Shown in pieces: positions 1-10,723 of a stretch of DNA of 64,000 nt. The stretch lies in assembly GCA_037974665.1 (NCBI GenBank), contig CM075775.1, positions 66,262,311-66,326,310 of the forward strand. Reading direction: 5' to 3'. Position 1 is the stretch's first letter. Each line of letters starts with the position of its first letter. A model generated the notes under the pieces. The model searched no databases. It was not told the DNA's origin and saw only the letters and a program-made list of their open reading frames with translations. Source of the DNA: Ehretia macrophylla (Eukaryota > Streptophyta > Magnoliopsida > Boraginales > Ehretiaceae). A program made the translations under genes and the position numbers.

Positions 1-213
1 GGGTCGTTCGTCATGAACCACGAAAAGGACGAGAACCCAACTCGCGGAACATTAGAGGGCTCTACAATGCATCGATATAACATCTTGCATTGAAGCTGCA
101 TTATTGAAGCCTATGGGCTGTCGATCAGCCCAATGGGCCTTTTGAATGGTTCGTCTCTCTTGGCTGGGATTGTGAACCGTCAACACATAAGGGCTTCGCA
201 CTATCAACATGGC

Positions 214-332
214 AGGAGAGATCATACCAGCACTAATGCACCAGATCCCATCAGAATTCCGAAGTTAAGCGTGCTTGGGCGAGAGTAGTGCTAGGATGGG
301 TGACCCCTAGGGAAGTTCTCGTGTTGTACCCC
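214..332 (+). rRNA. 5S rRNA gene copy 1, diverged
   Basis: Full-length 119-bp match to plant 5S rRNA with about ten differences from the consensus, including the first bases. The A-box core (AAGTTAAGCGTGCTTGGG) of the internal Pol III promoter is unchanged. A T-rich tract follows directly. Probably not a master copy. Confidence 0.9.
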
Positions 333-893
333 CTTTTTTGTTTTTTTTTTGCCCTATTTAGCCTTGCCAAGATGTTTTATCCATCACATTTATAATCTCG
401 AGTCCAATGGCATTTTGGGTAGGACAACTTCACTTCGTGTAGAGGCTGGGCCAGCAAACCGAGGACGTTGGCCATATGACCAGGTCTCTGTCGCTCCGGT
501 GCCCACAACTTTTGATCCGTAGGGAGTTATGCGACGTATAGCATACCATTGGAAGGTTCTCTGGGAGCTCTACGACGAGGGTAGTAAGCCTGATCAGCTG
601 CGCCTATTTTTGATACCCAAAATCGAACACTTTCATCATTTTATGGTCACTTTTCTTCTTTCTATGCTATTTTTTAGGCACGGGTCGTTCGTCTCAGTCG
701 CGAAAAGGACGAGAACCCAACTAGCAGAACATTGGAGGGCTCTACAACACGTCAATATCACATCTTTCGGTGATGCAGCATTGTTGAAGCAGATGGTCTG
801 TCGATAAGCCTAACGGGCCTTTTGAATAGTTCGTCTCTCTTGGCTGAGACTATGAACCGTCAACACATAAGGGCTTTGCACCATCAACATGAT

Positions 894-1012
894 AGGTACG
901 ATCGTACCAGCACTAATGCACCGAATCCCATCAGAACTCCATGGTTATGCGTGCTTGGGTAAGAGTAGTACTAGGATGGGTGACCCCCGGGGAAGTCCTC
1001 GTGTTGTACCCC
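894..1012 (+). rRNA. 5S rRNA gene copy 2, diverged
   Basis: Full-length 5S match 680 bp after copy 1, with about twelve differences. Several fall in the A-box region, where GAAGTTAAG is altered, so Pol III factor binding is doubtful. Followed by C5T6 and a T-rich terminator-like tract. Confidence 0.88.
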
Positions 1013-1573
1013 CTTTTTTGTTTTTTTTTACCCCGTTTAGCTTTGCAAAGATATGTTATCCATCACATTTATATTCTCGAGTCCTATGGCATCTTGGGCA
1101 GGACAACTTCAATGCACGTAGAGGCTGGGCCTGCAAACTGAGGACGTGGGGCTTGTGACCTGGTCTTCGTCGCTCCGGTGCCCATAACTTTTGATCCGTA
1201 GGGAGTTATGCGACGTACAACATATCGTTAGAAAGTTCTCCGGGAGCTCTACAATGGGGTTAGCAAGCCTGATCAGCTGCACTTGTTTTTGATACCCAAA
1301 ATCGAATGTTTTCATCAATTTAGGGCCAATTTTCTTCTTTTTGCACTGTTTTTTAGGCCTGGGTCGTTCGTCACTAGCAGTGAAAAGGACAAAAACCCAA
1401 CTCGCCGAACATTGGAGGACTCTACAACGGGTCGATATCACGTCTTGCTATGATGCTGCGTTGTTGAAGCAGATGGTCTGTCGATAATCCCAATGGGCCT
1501 TTTGAATGGTTCGTCTCTCTTGGCTGGGACTATGAACCGTCAACACATAAGAGCTTTGCACCATCAAAATGAC

Positions 1574-1692
1574 TGGTGCAATCATACCAGCATTAATGCA
1601 CCGGATCCCATCAGAACTCTGAAGTTAACCGTGCTTGGGTGAGAGTAATACTAGGATGGGTGACCCCCGAGAAAGTCCTCTTGCAGTACCCC
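1574..1692 (+). rRNA. 5S rRNA gene copy 3, diverged
   Basis: Full-length 5S match 680 bp after copy 2 with about twelve differences, one of them inside the A-box (TTAACCGTG for TTAAGCGTG). The 3' end reads CTTGCAGTACCCC, unlike the usual CGTGTTGCACCCC. Confidence 0.87.
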
Positions 1693-2124
1693 CTTTTTCA
1701 TTTTTTTTTTTGCCCCATTTAGCCTTGTCAAGATGGTTTATCCATCACATTTATATTCTCGAGTCTCACAGCATCTTGGGCAGGATAACTTCGCTTCGCG
1801 TAGAGGCTGGGTCCGCAAACCGAGGACGTAGGGCCTGTGACCAGGTCTCCGTCACTCCGGTGCCCATACCTTTTGATCCGTAATGAGTTATGCGGCGTAA
1901 AGCATATCGTTGGAAAGCTCTCCAAGAGCTCTACGACAGGGGTAGCAAGCTTTCTCAGCTACGCCTATTTTTGGTACCCAAAATTGAACGTTTTCATCAG
2001 TATCGGGTCACTATCCTTCTTTTTTGGCTATTTTTTAGGCCCGGGTCGTTCGTCATGAGCCGCAAAAAGGACGAGAACCCAAGTCGCAGAACATTGGAGG
2101 GCTCTACAATGCGTCGATATCACA

Positions 2125-2247
2125 TTTAGTCATGCCAAGATGCTTTATCCATCACATTTCCTTTTGCAAATTCCCCTTGTTGCACCCCCTTTTCCTTTTT
2201 TCTTTTGCCTTGTTTAGTCATGCCAAGATGCTTTATCCATCACATTT
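2125..2247 (+). repeat. 35-bp direct duplication at a rearranged 5S unit
   Basis: The 35 bases at 2125-2159 recur at 2213-2247 (both start TTTAGTCATGCCAAGATGC). This block normally occurs once per unit, just downstream of the gene. Its extra copy lies upstream of the 5S remnant, as expected from deletion repaired with templated filler DNA. Confidence 0.85.
2171..2188 (+). pseudogene. 5S rRNA gene copy 4, nearly deleted remnant
   Basis: Only the last part of a 5S gene survives (CTTGTTGCACCCC with a few flanking bases), followed by the usual C/T-rich tail. The rest of the gene and its upstream block are missing. The break joins spacer sequence at about 2124 to a duplicated piece of downstream spacer. 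Copies 3 and 5 are 1176 bp apart instead of 1360, a net loss of about 184 bp. Confidence 0.8.
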
Positions 2248-2749
2248 ATATCCTCGAGTCCCACGGCATCTTGGGCAAGACAACTTTGCTTCGCGCAAAG
2301 GCTGGGCCCATAAATCGAGGACGTGGGGCCTGGGACCAAGTCTACGTCACTCCGGTACCCTTAACTTTTGATCCGTAAGGAGTTTTGTGACGCACGTCAT
2401 ACTATAGGAAGCTCTCCGGAAGCTCTAGGACATGGGCAGAAAGCCTGCTCGGCTGCACCTATTTTCGGTACCCAAAATTGAATGTTTTCATCAGTTTTGA
2501 GCTACTTTTCTTCTTTTTGCAAAATTTTTTAGGCCCGGGTCGTTCATCGTGACCAACGAAAAGGCCCAGACCTCAACTCGCGGAACACTAGAGGGCTCTC
2601 CAACGCGACGATATCACATCTTGCAGAGAAGCTACATTGTTGAAGCCTATGGGCTGTCGATAAGCCCAATGGGCCTTTTGAATGCTTCGTCTCTATTGGT
2701 TGGGACTGTGAACCATCAACACATAAGGGGTTTATACCATCAACATGAC

Positions 2750-2868
2750 GGGTGTGATCATACCAGCACTAATGCACTGGATCTCATCAGAACTCTAAAG
2801 TTAAGCGTGGTTGGGCGAGAGTAGTACTTGGATGGGTGACCCCCGGGAAAGTCCACGTGTTGTGCCCC
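2750..2868 (+). rRNA. 5S rRNA gene copy 5, diverged
   Basis: Full-length 5S match with about twelve differences, including the start of the A-box region (CTCTAAAGTTAAG and GTGGTTGGG). It is the last copy before element E1. The unit is completed after the element, and the next gene starts 681 bp away once E1 and one 5-bp duplication are removed. Confidence 0.88.
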
Positions 2869-3617
2869 CCTTTTTGTTTTTTTTTTGTCCTGTTTAGCCT
2901 TGCCAAGATGTTTTATCCATCACATTTATATTCTCGAGTCCTATGGCATCTTGGGCAGGACAACTTCACTTCGCGTAGAGGCTGGGCCCGCAAACCGAGG
3001 ACGTCGGGCCTATGACCAGGTCTCCATCGCTCTAGTGCCCATAACTTTTGATCCGTAGGGAGTTATGCGACGTATAGTGTAATACCCGAGTCCGACCATG
3101 CATTTACAAGTATTTATTTATATTTATTTCTTTTGTTTTTTTTGAAAAATGTGTCTTTGTGATTATTTGTCTGCATTTAATTTATAGTTAATTGTCTACT
3201 ATTTAAAAATCAATTGGTATTACTATTAATAGTAACATATTATTAGTTGTTCTTATAACATTAATTAAAATAAAACTTAAGGTCATTACAGGGATGTAAA
3301 GCCCTATATCGTGACTAAGTAAAACTTTTCAACTGCTTACAAGAGTATGAGTGGTTTCCTTTAACTTTTCGGGTAATTTTGTCTCTTTTTCCACTTTTAG
3401 GGATTTTTGGTCCGGAAAAGGGGTCTCATTTGGGGGCCAATTATAGGAAAATCAAGACCTCGTCGTGAAAAATGGGTATACGCCATTGGGTTTCTTTTAA
3501 CTTGTAATACTTAATGGCGAAATTTGACAAAATTGCATCCCGGCCCAAAAATACAAAAATTAGGACACCTGCACACAAAACGGGCAAAAAAGGAAACGTT
3601 AGTATCACTCTCAGAGA

Positions 3618-3800
3618 GTGACACGTGTCTCAAGACACGTGTCACACATGCGTGAACGTGCCATGCATGTATGACACGTGGCAGGATACGTGTCATGCAA
3701 GCGGGGACATGCCACGCATGCGTGACACGTGGCAGGACACGTGTCACACATGCGTCGAATGTCCACGCATGTGAGACACGTGGAGGGACACGTGTCCCAC
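3618..3800. promoter_or_regulatory. G-box/ABRE-like cluster upstream of the E1 TATA box
   Basis: About seven CACGTG hexamers in under 200 bp, several as GACACGTGTC palindromes and some as CACGTGGC, the form known as an ABA-response element. They alternate with ATGCGTG/CACGCAT repeats. In plants G-boxes bind bZIP and bHLH factors; regulation by them here is inferred. Confidence 0.75.
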
Positions 3801-3820
3801 ATGGATTGGTTTTGAAAACC

Positions 3821-3830
3821 TATATAAAGG
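3821..3830 (+). promoter_or_regulatory. TATA box of the E1 5' LTR
   Basis: TATATAAAGG in a clean core-promoter context, directly downstream of the G-box cluster and conserved in the 3' LTR. It places a Pol II start about 30 bp downstream and defines the U3/R boundary. Confidence 0.8.
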
Positions 3831-4239
3831 GGTCATCTGACCCCCTGAAATCAAACAGGCAAACACTTTTCTCTGGCCCAATTTCACTAAATTATATCGA
3901 TTCAGTTTAGTTAACGTTTCAAAAGTTTCAAAACGAATCTGAATCTTTTCCAATTTTTGGCATTATAAGGTGAGGAGATTTTATTAAAAACAACACCTTA
4001 TATGTTTATATGATTATTATATATCTATTTTAATATTCTAGCTTAAGATATATATCATGTCTTGAATTTTAATGTCTTATCATTATTATTTTTTAATTGT
4101 TAATTGTATTGTTAAAATTAAAGTTGACTTTGATAATATATAAGTATTATTCTGAAGTTATTTTTAAAGCTAAAGTTAACTAATATTGTTACTTATTAGT
4201 TTATATAAATTACATTATGTTGTCTACTTGCAACTATAC

Positions 4240-4700
4240 TTATTCGGAGGCAACTTCTTTTGTTCTCCACCTACGTGTTTAATGAAGTGCGTGATTATAA
4301 ATTGTACAAATAATTGTCGAGTGTGTGTCACGTGGATACTTGTGCATGCTTGTGTGTACTTGGGGGTTGCGACCTCAGGCACGATAGCATTCGAACGTTG
4401 GGCGGCGTAGGGCTTGCCAGTGCTCCCGTGACTATCGTTGTCCTATACCCTCTTCTCACTTGGGACCCCTACCGCCCTTGGAGAGTTTCTCTCGCTTGGG
4501 ACTAGGTCTGCCCTCGGAGATGCTGCGTCGTAGATTTTGGATACAATCCGGAGTATCCTCTTGGGAGAGATAAGAAGTTGGAATTGTAATTAAGGCTGGC
4601 CATCTCGTGAAATACTCGAATTGTTCCTACTCTCACTTGGTACCACCCTCGGAGAGTAGTGTCCTAGTCTCGCTTGGGATTCCACCCTCACAGAGTAAGC
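4240..4700 (+). other. Hairpin block in the E1 5' LTR
   Basis: Contains GGAG(GC)AAC-TTCTTTT-GTTCTCC (4246-4268). Four modules follow of the form CTCTC-GCTTGGG...CCCTCG-GAGAG, at about 4451-4485, 4488-4521, 4629-4657 and 4666-4696. Between them is GGATAC-AATCCGGA-GTATCC (4539-4558). The same order of hairpins, with different stem bases, appears in the LTRs of E2, E4 and E5. Likely an RNA structure in the leader; function unknown. Confidence 0.6.
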
Positions 4701-5317
4701 TGATATGTGTTGTTGGTATATTCCACTAAATGTAATTATTATTGCAATATAAATAGATTATCTATCTAGATATTACTATTATTGTTATTTGATATGTGAC
4801 TCGAACGGGATAGTAATTTATACTTGTATATATCTCACATGGATAATGTGTTATACGTGAATTGCATCATGATTTGAAAAAGAGACCGATCAGAAATGTT
4901 TTCAAAACTTTTCTATTTCATCCTCACTGAGCTTCCCCAGAGCTCACAGTTTTTTCTACCCCCAGTGCAAGTGCAGCTTAGCTTGAAATGGAAATTGATT
5001 TTGAATGTTTACATGCTCAAAGCCTTTTGCTATCATAGATGGATCCAAGTTGTAAAAATTAGAGTTTGTTGTATTAATTTCGGGTGGAAGGGTAGTTGTG
5101 CTAAAACCCTAGTTTGTAAATAGTCGGGTAGTTATCAAATCTCAAATATTGTAACACTCTTTTGTACTTAAATTATTATATAAAAGTTTATTATTGAATA
5201 GTTTTATGCATTTTATTTCTCGTAAGGTTACCATTAATTATTTACTTGAGACCGCAGCAATTCTAAACACAGACTTTGACCTGGTCTTGAGAGGGGCTGG
5301 GTTGGGGTCGTTACAGG

Positions 5318-5331
5318 TGGTATCAGAGCTT
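5318..5331 (+). promoter_or_regulatory. E1 primer binding site (initiator tRNA-Met)
   Basis: TGGTATCAGAGCTT two bases after the LTR end, complementary to the 3' end of plant initiator tRNA-Met, as in Ty3/gypsy chromoviruses. Confidence 0.88.
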
Positions 5332-5729
5332 AGATAGCTCGTAAGCCAGGATAGGATCTTCAGACAGTGGGTAGACGTCTTTTAAGGATATGTGTCTGGC
5401 ATAATCATGTATGCTCAATGTGCTTATTTGCTAATTGTGAATCTATTTTCTATAAGTTGCATGTTTAAGTTATTAATTGTATACATGCATTACCCGTAAA
5501 ATGGTAAGTAATCCCCTTCCCTGAAAGAATCGATCAGTAGTAGATCTCCTCGAATGCAAGACAACAAACAAAGGAACAGTTGATCGGTCGTTGTTCAATG
5601 CTGGGAGCTTGATCGGCAGTTGGTATTTTCCTTGATCGAAATTCTTGAAGTTCTTCTTTGGTATCTTTGCTTGGACTTCTTAATCGGTATTTTCTCTAGA
5701 CTTCTTACTTATTGGATTTCTGAAGATGA

Positions 5730-5790
5730 GCCTTTATTTGGCATTCATATTGCCTTTATTTGGCATCTATATTGCCTTTATTTGGCATTC
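5730..5790 (+). repeat. 22-bp minisatellite in the E1 internal region
   Basis: Two full units and one partial unit beginning GCCTTTATTTGGCAT, at 5730, 5752 and 5774. Confidence 0.85.
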
Positions 5791-5961
5791 GGGATTTCTT
5801 GGTATTCTCACGTGGTATTTTTATATGGTGTCCTTTGATATTCCTATCTGAGTATTACTATTCGAGGCTCATGTTTGGAATTCTTACTTGGCATCCGATA
5901 TTCAATCTCGCGCAGTGGACCGGAGGTACTGGAGAAGTAAATTGCGAGGGCTCAATTTTTA

Positions 5962-5975
5962 TAAGGGGAGGAGGA
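5962..5975 (+). promoter_or_regulatory. E1 polypurine tract
   Basis: AAGGGGAGGAGGA directly before the TG of the 3' LTR, the expected plus-strand primer site. Confidence 0.8.
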
Positions 5976-8213
5976 TGTAATACTCGAGTCCAACCATGCA
6001 TTTACAAGTATTTATTTATATTTATTTCTTTTGTTATTTTTGAAAAATGTGCCTTTGTGATTATTTGTCTGCATTTAATTTATAGTTAATTGTCTACTAT
6101 TTAAAAATCAATTAGTATTACGATTAATAATAACCTATTATTAGGTGTTCTTATAACATTAATTAACATAAAACTTAGGGTCATTACAGGGATGTAAAAT
6201 CCCATATCGTGACTAAGTAAAACTTTTCAGCTGCTTACAAGAGTATGGGTGGTTTCCTTTAACTTTTCGGGTCATTTTGACTAATTTTCCAATTATAAGG
6301 TTTTTTGGTACGGAAAAGGGGTTTCATTTCGGGGCCAATTATAGGAAAATCAAGACCTCGTCGCGAAATATAGGTATACGCAATTGGGTTTCTTTTAACT
6401 TGCACTACTGAATAGTGAAATTTGGCAAAATTGCATCCCGGCCCGAAAATACAAAAATCAGGACACCTGCACACAAAACGGGCAAAAAACGAAATGTTAG
6501 TATCACTCTCGGAGAGTGACACGTGTCTCAAGACACGTGTCACACACGCGTGAACGTGCCACGCATGCATGACACGTGGCAGGACACGTGTCACACATGC
6601 GTGGACATGCCACGCATGCGTGACACGTGGCGGGACACGTGTCACACATGCGTGGAATGTCCACGCATGTGAGACACGTGGAGGGACATGTGTCCCACAT
6701 GGATTGGTTTTGAAAACCTATATAAAGGGGTCACCTGACCCCCTGAAATCAAACAGGCAACCACTTTTCTCTGGCCCAATTTCACTAAATTATATCAATT
6801 CAGTTTAGTTAACGTTCTAAAAGTTTCAAAACGGATCTGAATCTTTTCCAATTTTCGGCATTTTCATGTGAGGAGATTTTATTAAAAACAGCATCTTATA
6901 TGTTTATATTATTATTATATATTTATTTTAATATTCTAGCTTAAGATATATATCATGTCTTGAATTTTAATGTCTTATAATTATTAATCTTTAATTGTTA
7001 ATTGTATTGTTAAAACTAAAGTTGGCTTTGATAATATATAAGGATTATTCTGAAGTTATTTTTAAAGCTAAAGTTAACCATTACTGTTACTTACTAGTTG
7101 ATATAAATTACCTTCTGTTGTCTACTTGCAACTATACTTGTTCGGAGGCAACTTCTTTTGTTCTCCACCTACGTGTTTAATGAAGTGTGTGATTATAAAT
7201 TGTACAAATAATTGTCGATTGTGTGTCATGTGGATAGTTGTGCATGCTTGTGTGTATTTGGGGGTTGCAACCTCAGGCACGATAGCATTCGAACGCCGGG
7301 CGGTGTAGGGCTTGCCGGTGCTCCCGTGACTATCATGGTCCAATTCCCTCTTCTCGCTTGGGACCCCTACCGCCCTTGGAGAGTTTCTCTCACTTGGGAC
7401 TAGGTCTGCCCTCGAAGATGCTGGGTCGTAGATTTTGGATACAATCCGGAGTATCCTCTTGGGAGAGATAAGAAGTTGGAATTGTAATTAAGGCTGGCCA
7501 TCTCGTGAAATACTCGAATTGTTCATACTCTCACTTGGTACCACCCTCAGAGAGTAGTGTCCTACTCTCGCTTGGCATTCCACCCTCGGAGAGTAAGCTG
7601 ATATGTGTTGTGGGTGTATGCCACTAAATGTAATTATTATTGCAATATAAATAGATTATCTATCTAGATATTACTATTATTGTTATTTGATATGTGACTC
7701 GAACGGGATAGTAATTTATACTTGTATATATCTCACATGGATAATGTGTTATACGTGAATTGCATCATGATTTGAAAAAGAGACCGACCATAAATGTTTT
7801 CAAAACTTTTCTATTTCATCCTCACTGAGCTTCCCCAGAGCTCACGGTTTTTTCTCCCTCTAGTGCAGGTGCAGCTTAGCTTGAAATGAAAATTCATTTT
7901 GAATGTTTACATGCTCGAAGCCTTTTGCTGTCATAGATGGATCCAAGTTGTAAAAATTAGAGTTTGTTGTATTAATTTCGGGTGGAAGGGTAGCTGTGCT
8001 GAAACCCTAGTTTGTAAATAGTCGGGTAGTTATCAGATCTCAAATATTGTAACACCTTTTTGTACTTAAATTATTATATAAAAATTTATTATTGAATAGT
8101 TTTATGTATTTTCTTTCTCATAAGGTTACCATTAATTATTTACTTGAGACCGCAGCAACAGTAAACGTAGACTTTGACCTAGTCTTGAGAAGGGCTGGGC
8201 TGGGGTCGTTACA
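5976..8213 (+). repeat. E1 3' LTR
   Basis: Same length (2238 bp) and organisation as the 5' LTR: G-box cluster at about 6516-6700, TATA box 6719-6728, loop hairpin 7144-7166, TCCGGA hairpin 7437-7456 and TGAGCT...AGCTCA hairpin 7826-7844. Ends GGGGTCGTTACA, followed by the target-site copy TACAG and the resumed 5S unit. Confidence 0.92.
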
Positions 8214-8571
8214 TACAGTATACCGTTGGAAAGCTCTCCGAAAACTCTACAACGGGGGTAGCAAGACGCATCAGTTGCACCTGTTTCTGATACCCAAAAT
8301 CGAACATTTTCATATGTTTAAGGCCACTTTTCTTCTTTTTGCGCTATTTTTTAGGCTCAGGTCGTACGTCGTCAACCGCAAAAAGGACGAGAACCCAACT
8401 CGTAGACCATTGGAGGGCAATACAACGCGTCGATATTATATCTTGCAATGATACTGAGTTGTTGAAGCAGATGGTCTGTTGATAAGCCCAGTGGGCCTTT
8501 TGAATGGTTCGTCTCTCTTGGCTGGGACTATGAACCGTCAACACATAAAAGCTTTGCACCATCAACATGAC

Positions 8572-8690
8572 TGGTGCGATAATACCAGCATTAATGCATC
8601 GGATCCCATTAGAACTACGAAGTTAAGCATGCTTGGGTAAGAGCAGTACTAAGATGGGTGACCCCCTAGGAAGTCCTCGTGTTGCACCCT
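8572..8690 (+). rRNA. 5S rRNA gene copy 6, diverged
   Basis: Full-length 5S match with about thirteen differences, including GCATGCTTGGGTAAG in and after the A-box and AAGATGGG for AGGATGGG in the intermediate element. Mostly transitions. Confidence 0.87.
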
Positions 8691-9248
8691 CTTTTCATTT
8701 TTTTTGCCCCGTTTAGCCTTGTCAATATGCTTTATCCATCACATTTATATTCTCATGTACCATGGCATCTTGGGCAGGTCAACTTCGCTTCACGTAGAGG
8801 CTAAGCCCGTAAACCGATGACGTGGGGCTTGTGACCAGGTCTTTGTCACTTCGGTGCCCATAACTTTTGATCTGTAAGGAGTTATGCGGCGCAAAGCATA
8901 CCATTAGAAAGCTCTCCAGGAGCAATACGATGGGGGTTGCAAGCCTGCTCAGCAATGCCAGTTTTTGATGCCTAAAATCAAAAGTTTTCATCAGTTTTGG
9001 GCCACTTTTCTTCTTTTTGAGCTATTTTTTAGGCCTATGTCGTTCGTCGTAAGCCACGAAAAGGACAAGAACCAAACTTGTGGAACATTACAGGGTTCTA
9101 CAACATGTTAATATTACATCTTGCGGTGATGCTGCGTTGTTGAAGAAGATGGGCGGTCGATAAGCCCAATGGGCCTTTTGAATGGTTCGTCTCTCTTGGT
9201 AGGGACAGTGAATAGTCAACACATAAGGGCTTCGCACCATCAAATGAT

Positions 9249-9367
9249 GAGTGTGATCATACCAGCACAAACACATCGTATCCCATCAGAACTCGGAAGT
9301 TAAGCGTGCTTGGGTGAGGGTAGTACTAGGATGGGTGACCCCTTAAGAAATCCTCGTGTTGCACCCC
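9249..9367 (+). rRNA. 5S rRNA gene copy 7, diverged
   Basis: Full-length 5S match with well over ten differences, clustered in the first 35 bases and near CCCCTTAAGAAATCC. The A-box core AAGTTAAGCGTGCTTGGG is intact. Confidence 0.86.
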
Positions 9368-9924
9368 ATTTTCATTTTTTTTGCCCTGTTTAGCCTTGCC
9401 AAGATGTTTTATCTATCACAAATATATTCTCATGTCCCACGGTATCTTGGGCAGGACAACTTCGCTTCGCGTAGAGGCTGCGCCGGCAAACCGAGGACGT
9501 GGGGCTGGTGACCAGGTCTCCGTCGCTTCGGTGCCCATAACTTTTGATTCGTAAAAAGTTATGCGGCGTACAGCATACCATTGGAAAGCTCTCTGGGAGC
9601 TCTATCACGAGGGCAGCAATCCTAGTCGGCTGCACTTGTTTTTGTTACCCAAAATCGAACGTTTTCATTAATTTTGGGCCACTTTTTACTTTTTGCGCTA
9701 TTTTTTAGGCCCAGGTCGATCGTCATGAGCTACAAAAAGGACGAGAACCCAACTCGCAGAACATTGGAGGGCTCTACAACGTGTCGATATCATGTCTTGC
9801 TGTGATGTTTTGTTGTTGAAGCAGATGGGCTATCGATAAGCCTAATGGGCCTTTTGAATGGTTCGTCTCTCTTGGCTGGGACTGTGACCCGTCAACACAA
9901 TAGGGCTTTGCACCATCAACATGA

Positions 9925-10042
9925 AGGTGCGATCATACCAGAACTAATGCACGAGATCCCATAAGAACTGCAAAGTTAAGCGTGCTTGGTGAGAGTAGTA
10001 TTAGAATGGGTGACCCCCTGAAAAGTCCTCGTGTTGCACCCT
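9925..10042 (+). rRNA. 5S rRNA gene copy 8, diverged, one base short
   Basis: 5S match of 118 bp. One base is missing in the GCTTGGGCGAG segment (GCTTGGTGAG), next to the A-box, and there are about ten substitutions. Probably a pseudogene. Confidence 0.85.
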
Positions 10043-10604
10043 CCTTTTAATTTTTATTTTGCCTCATTTAGCCTTGCCAAGATGGTTTATCCATCACACT
10101 TATATTCTCGAGTCCCACAACATCTTGGGCAAGACAACATCACTTCGCGTAGAGGCTGGGCCCGCAAACCGATGTCGTAGGGCCTGTGACCAGGTCTCCG
10201 TCGCTCCAATGCCCAAAACTTTTGATCCGTAAAGAGTTATGAGGCGTAAAGAGTACCGTTGGAAAGCACTCCGGGAGCTCTATGATGAGAGCAGTAAGCC
10301 TGTTTGGCTGCGCCTGTTTTTGGTACCTAAAATCGAATGTTTTCATCCGTTTTGGGATCCTTTTCTTCTTTTTACGCTATTTTTTAGGCTCGTGTCGTTC
10401 GTTGTGAGACGCAAAAAGGACTAGAACCCAACTCGCGGAACATTGGAAGGTTCTACAATGCGTCGATATCACGTCTTGTAGTGATGCTGCGTTGTTGAAG
10501 TAGATGGGCTGTCGATAAGCCCAATGGGCCTTTTGAATGGTTCATCTCTCTTGGCTGGGACTGTGAACCGTCAACACATAAAGGATTTGTACCATCAACA
10601 TGAT

Positions 10605-10723
10605 GGGTGCGATCATACCAGCACCAATTCACCGAATCCCATCAGAACTCCGAAGTTAAGCGTGCTTGGGCGAAAGTAGTACTAGGGTGGGTAACCCCCT
10701 GGAAAGTCCTCTTGTTGTACCCC
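10605..10723 (+). rRNA. 5S rRNA gene copy 9, diverged (variant class shared with copies 18 and 22)
   Basis: Full-length 5S match with about nine differences. It shares TAATTCACCG, GGGCGAAAGTAG and GGGTAACCCCCTGGAAAG-type changes with copies 18 and 22, almost 50 kb away. The A-box core is intact. Confidence 0.88.

Larger units (their letters stand above)
1..3077 (+). repeat. 5S rDNA tandem array, segment 1
   Basis: Head-to-tail 5S units of about 680 bp: a gene of about 119 bp and a spacer of about 560 bp. The window opens inside a spacer. After each gene comes a C-run and a T-rich tract (likely Pol III terminator). The spacer then has a block reading CTTTATCCATCACATTTATA, an inverted repeat CATAACT...AGTTATG, a second T-rich tract near TTTTTTAGGCCCGGG, and a conserved 100-bp upstream block with GCCCAATGGGC and a TATA-like CATAAGGG about 28 bp before the gene. 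Starts at 214, 894 and 1574 are spaced 680 bp; the next unit is rearranged. No protein gene is credible here. The segment ends at the target site of element E1. Confidence 0.95.
3078..5315 (+). repeat. E1 5' LTR
   Basis: Starts TGTAATACCCGAGTCC and ends GGGGTCGTTACA. In order: an A/T-rich part, a G-box cluster (3618-3800), a TATA box (3821-3828), a donor-like TAAG|GTGAGG (cut before 3970), a hairpin block (4246-4700), a TGAGCT...AGCTCA hairpin (4928-4946) and a pyrimidine-rich CCCAG. From the TATA position, U3 would be about 770 bp and the transcript start near 3850 (inferred). No protein-coding gene. Confidence 0.92.
5316..5975 (+). other. E1 internal region, non-coding
   Basis: 660 bp between the LTRs. 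After the primer site there is no gag or pol similarity. The region has degenerate repeats of GGTATT/GGCATT and TTCTT phrases, plus a clear short tandem repeat (5730-5790). It ends in the purine tract AAGGGGAGGAGGA next to the 3' LTR. It seems to carry only what reverse transcription needs. Confidence 0.85.
3078..8213 (+). mobile_element. E1: pol-less LTR retrotransposon (LARD-like) in the 5S spacer
   Basis: A 5136-bp element with TG...CA ends: two direct LTRs of 2238 bp each around only 660 bp of internal DNA. A primer binding site matching initiator tRNA-Met follows the 5' LTR and a purine tract precedes the 3' LTR. No gag or pol is recognisable, so mobility would need proteins from another element. 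Flanking 5-mers are TATAG and TACAG, a target-site duplication with one later change. The LTR ends (TGTAATACCCGAG...GTCGTTACA) and several internal blocks resemble those of E5. LTRs differ by roughly 4-5% in stretches I compared, suggesting an age of one to a few million years at usual plant rates. Confidence 0.93.

Noticed and set aside
529-807. Open frames in 5S spacers, repeated with similar proteins in many units (for example near 1890, 10239, 32405, 59295, 62033)
   Set aside because: They recur because the spacer is repeated, they cover only part of it, begin at varying points and show no protein family. Treated as chance frames in spacer DNA.
3618-3800. CRISPR-like array of palindromic repeats
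   Set aside because: CACGTG palindromes are irregularly spaced without unique spacers, and the context is a plant LTR promoter.
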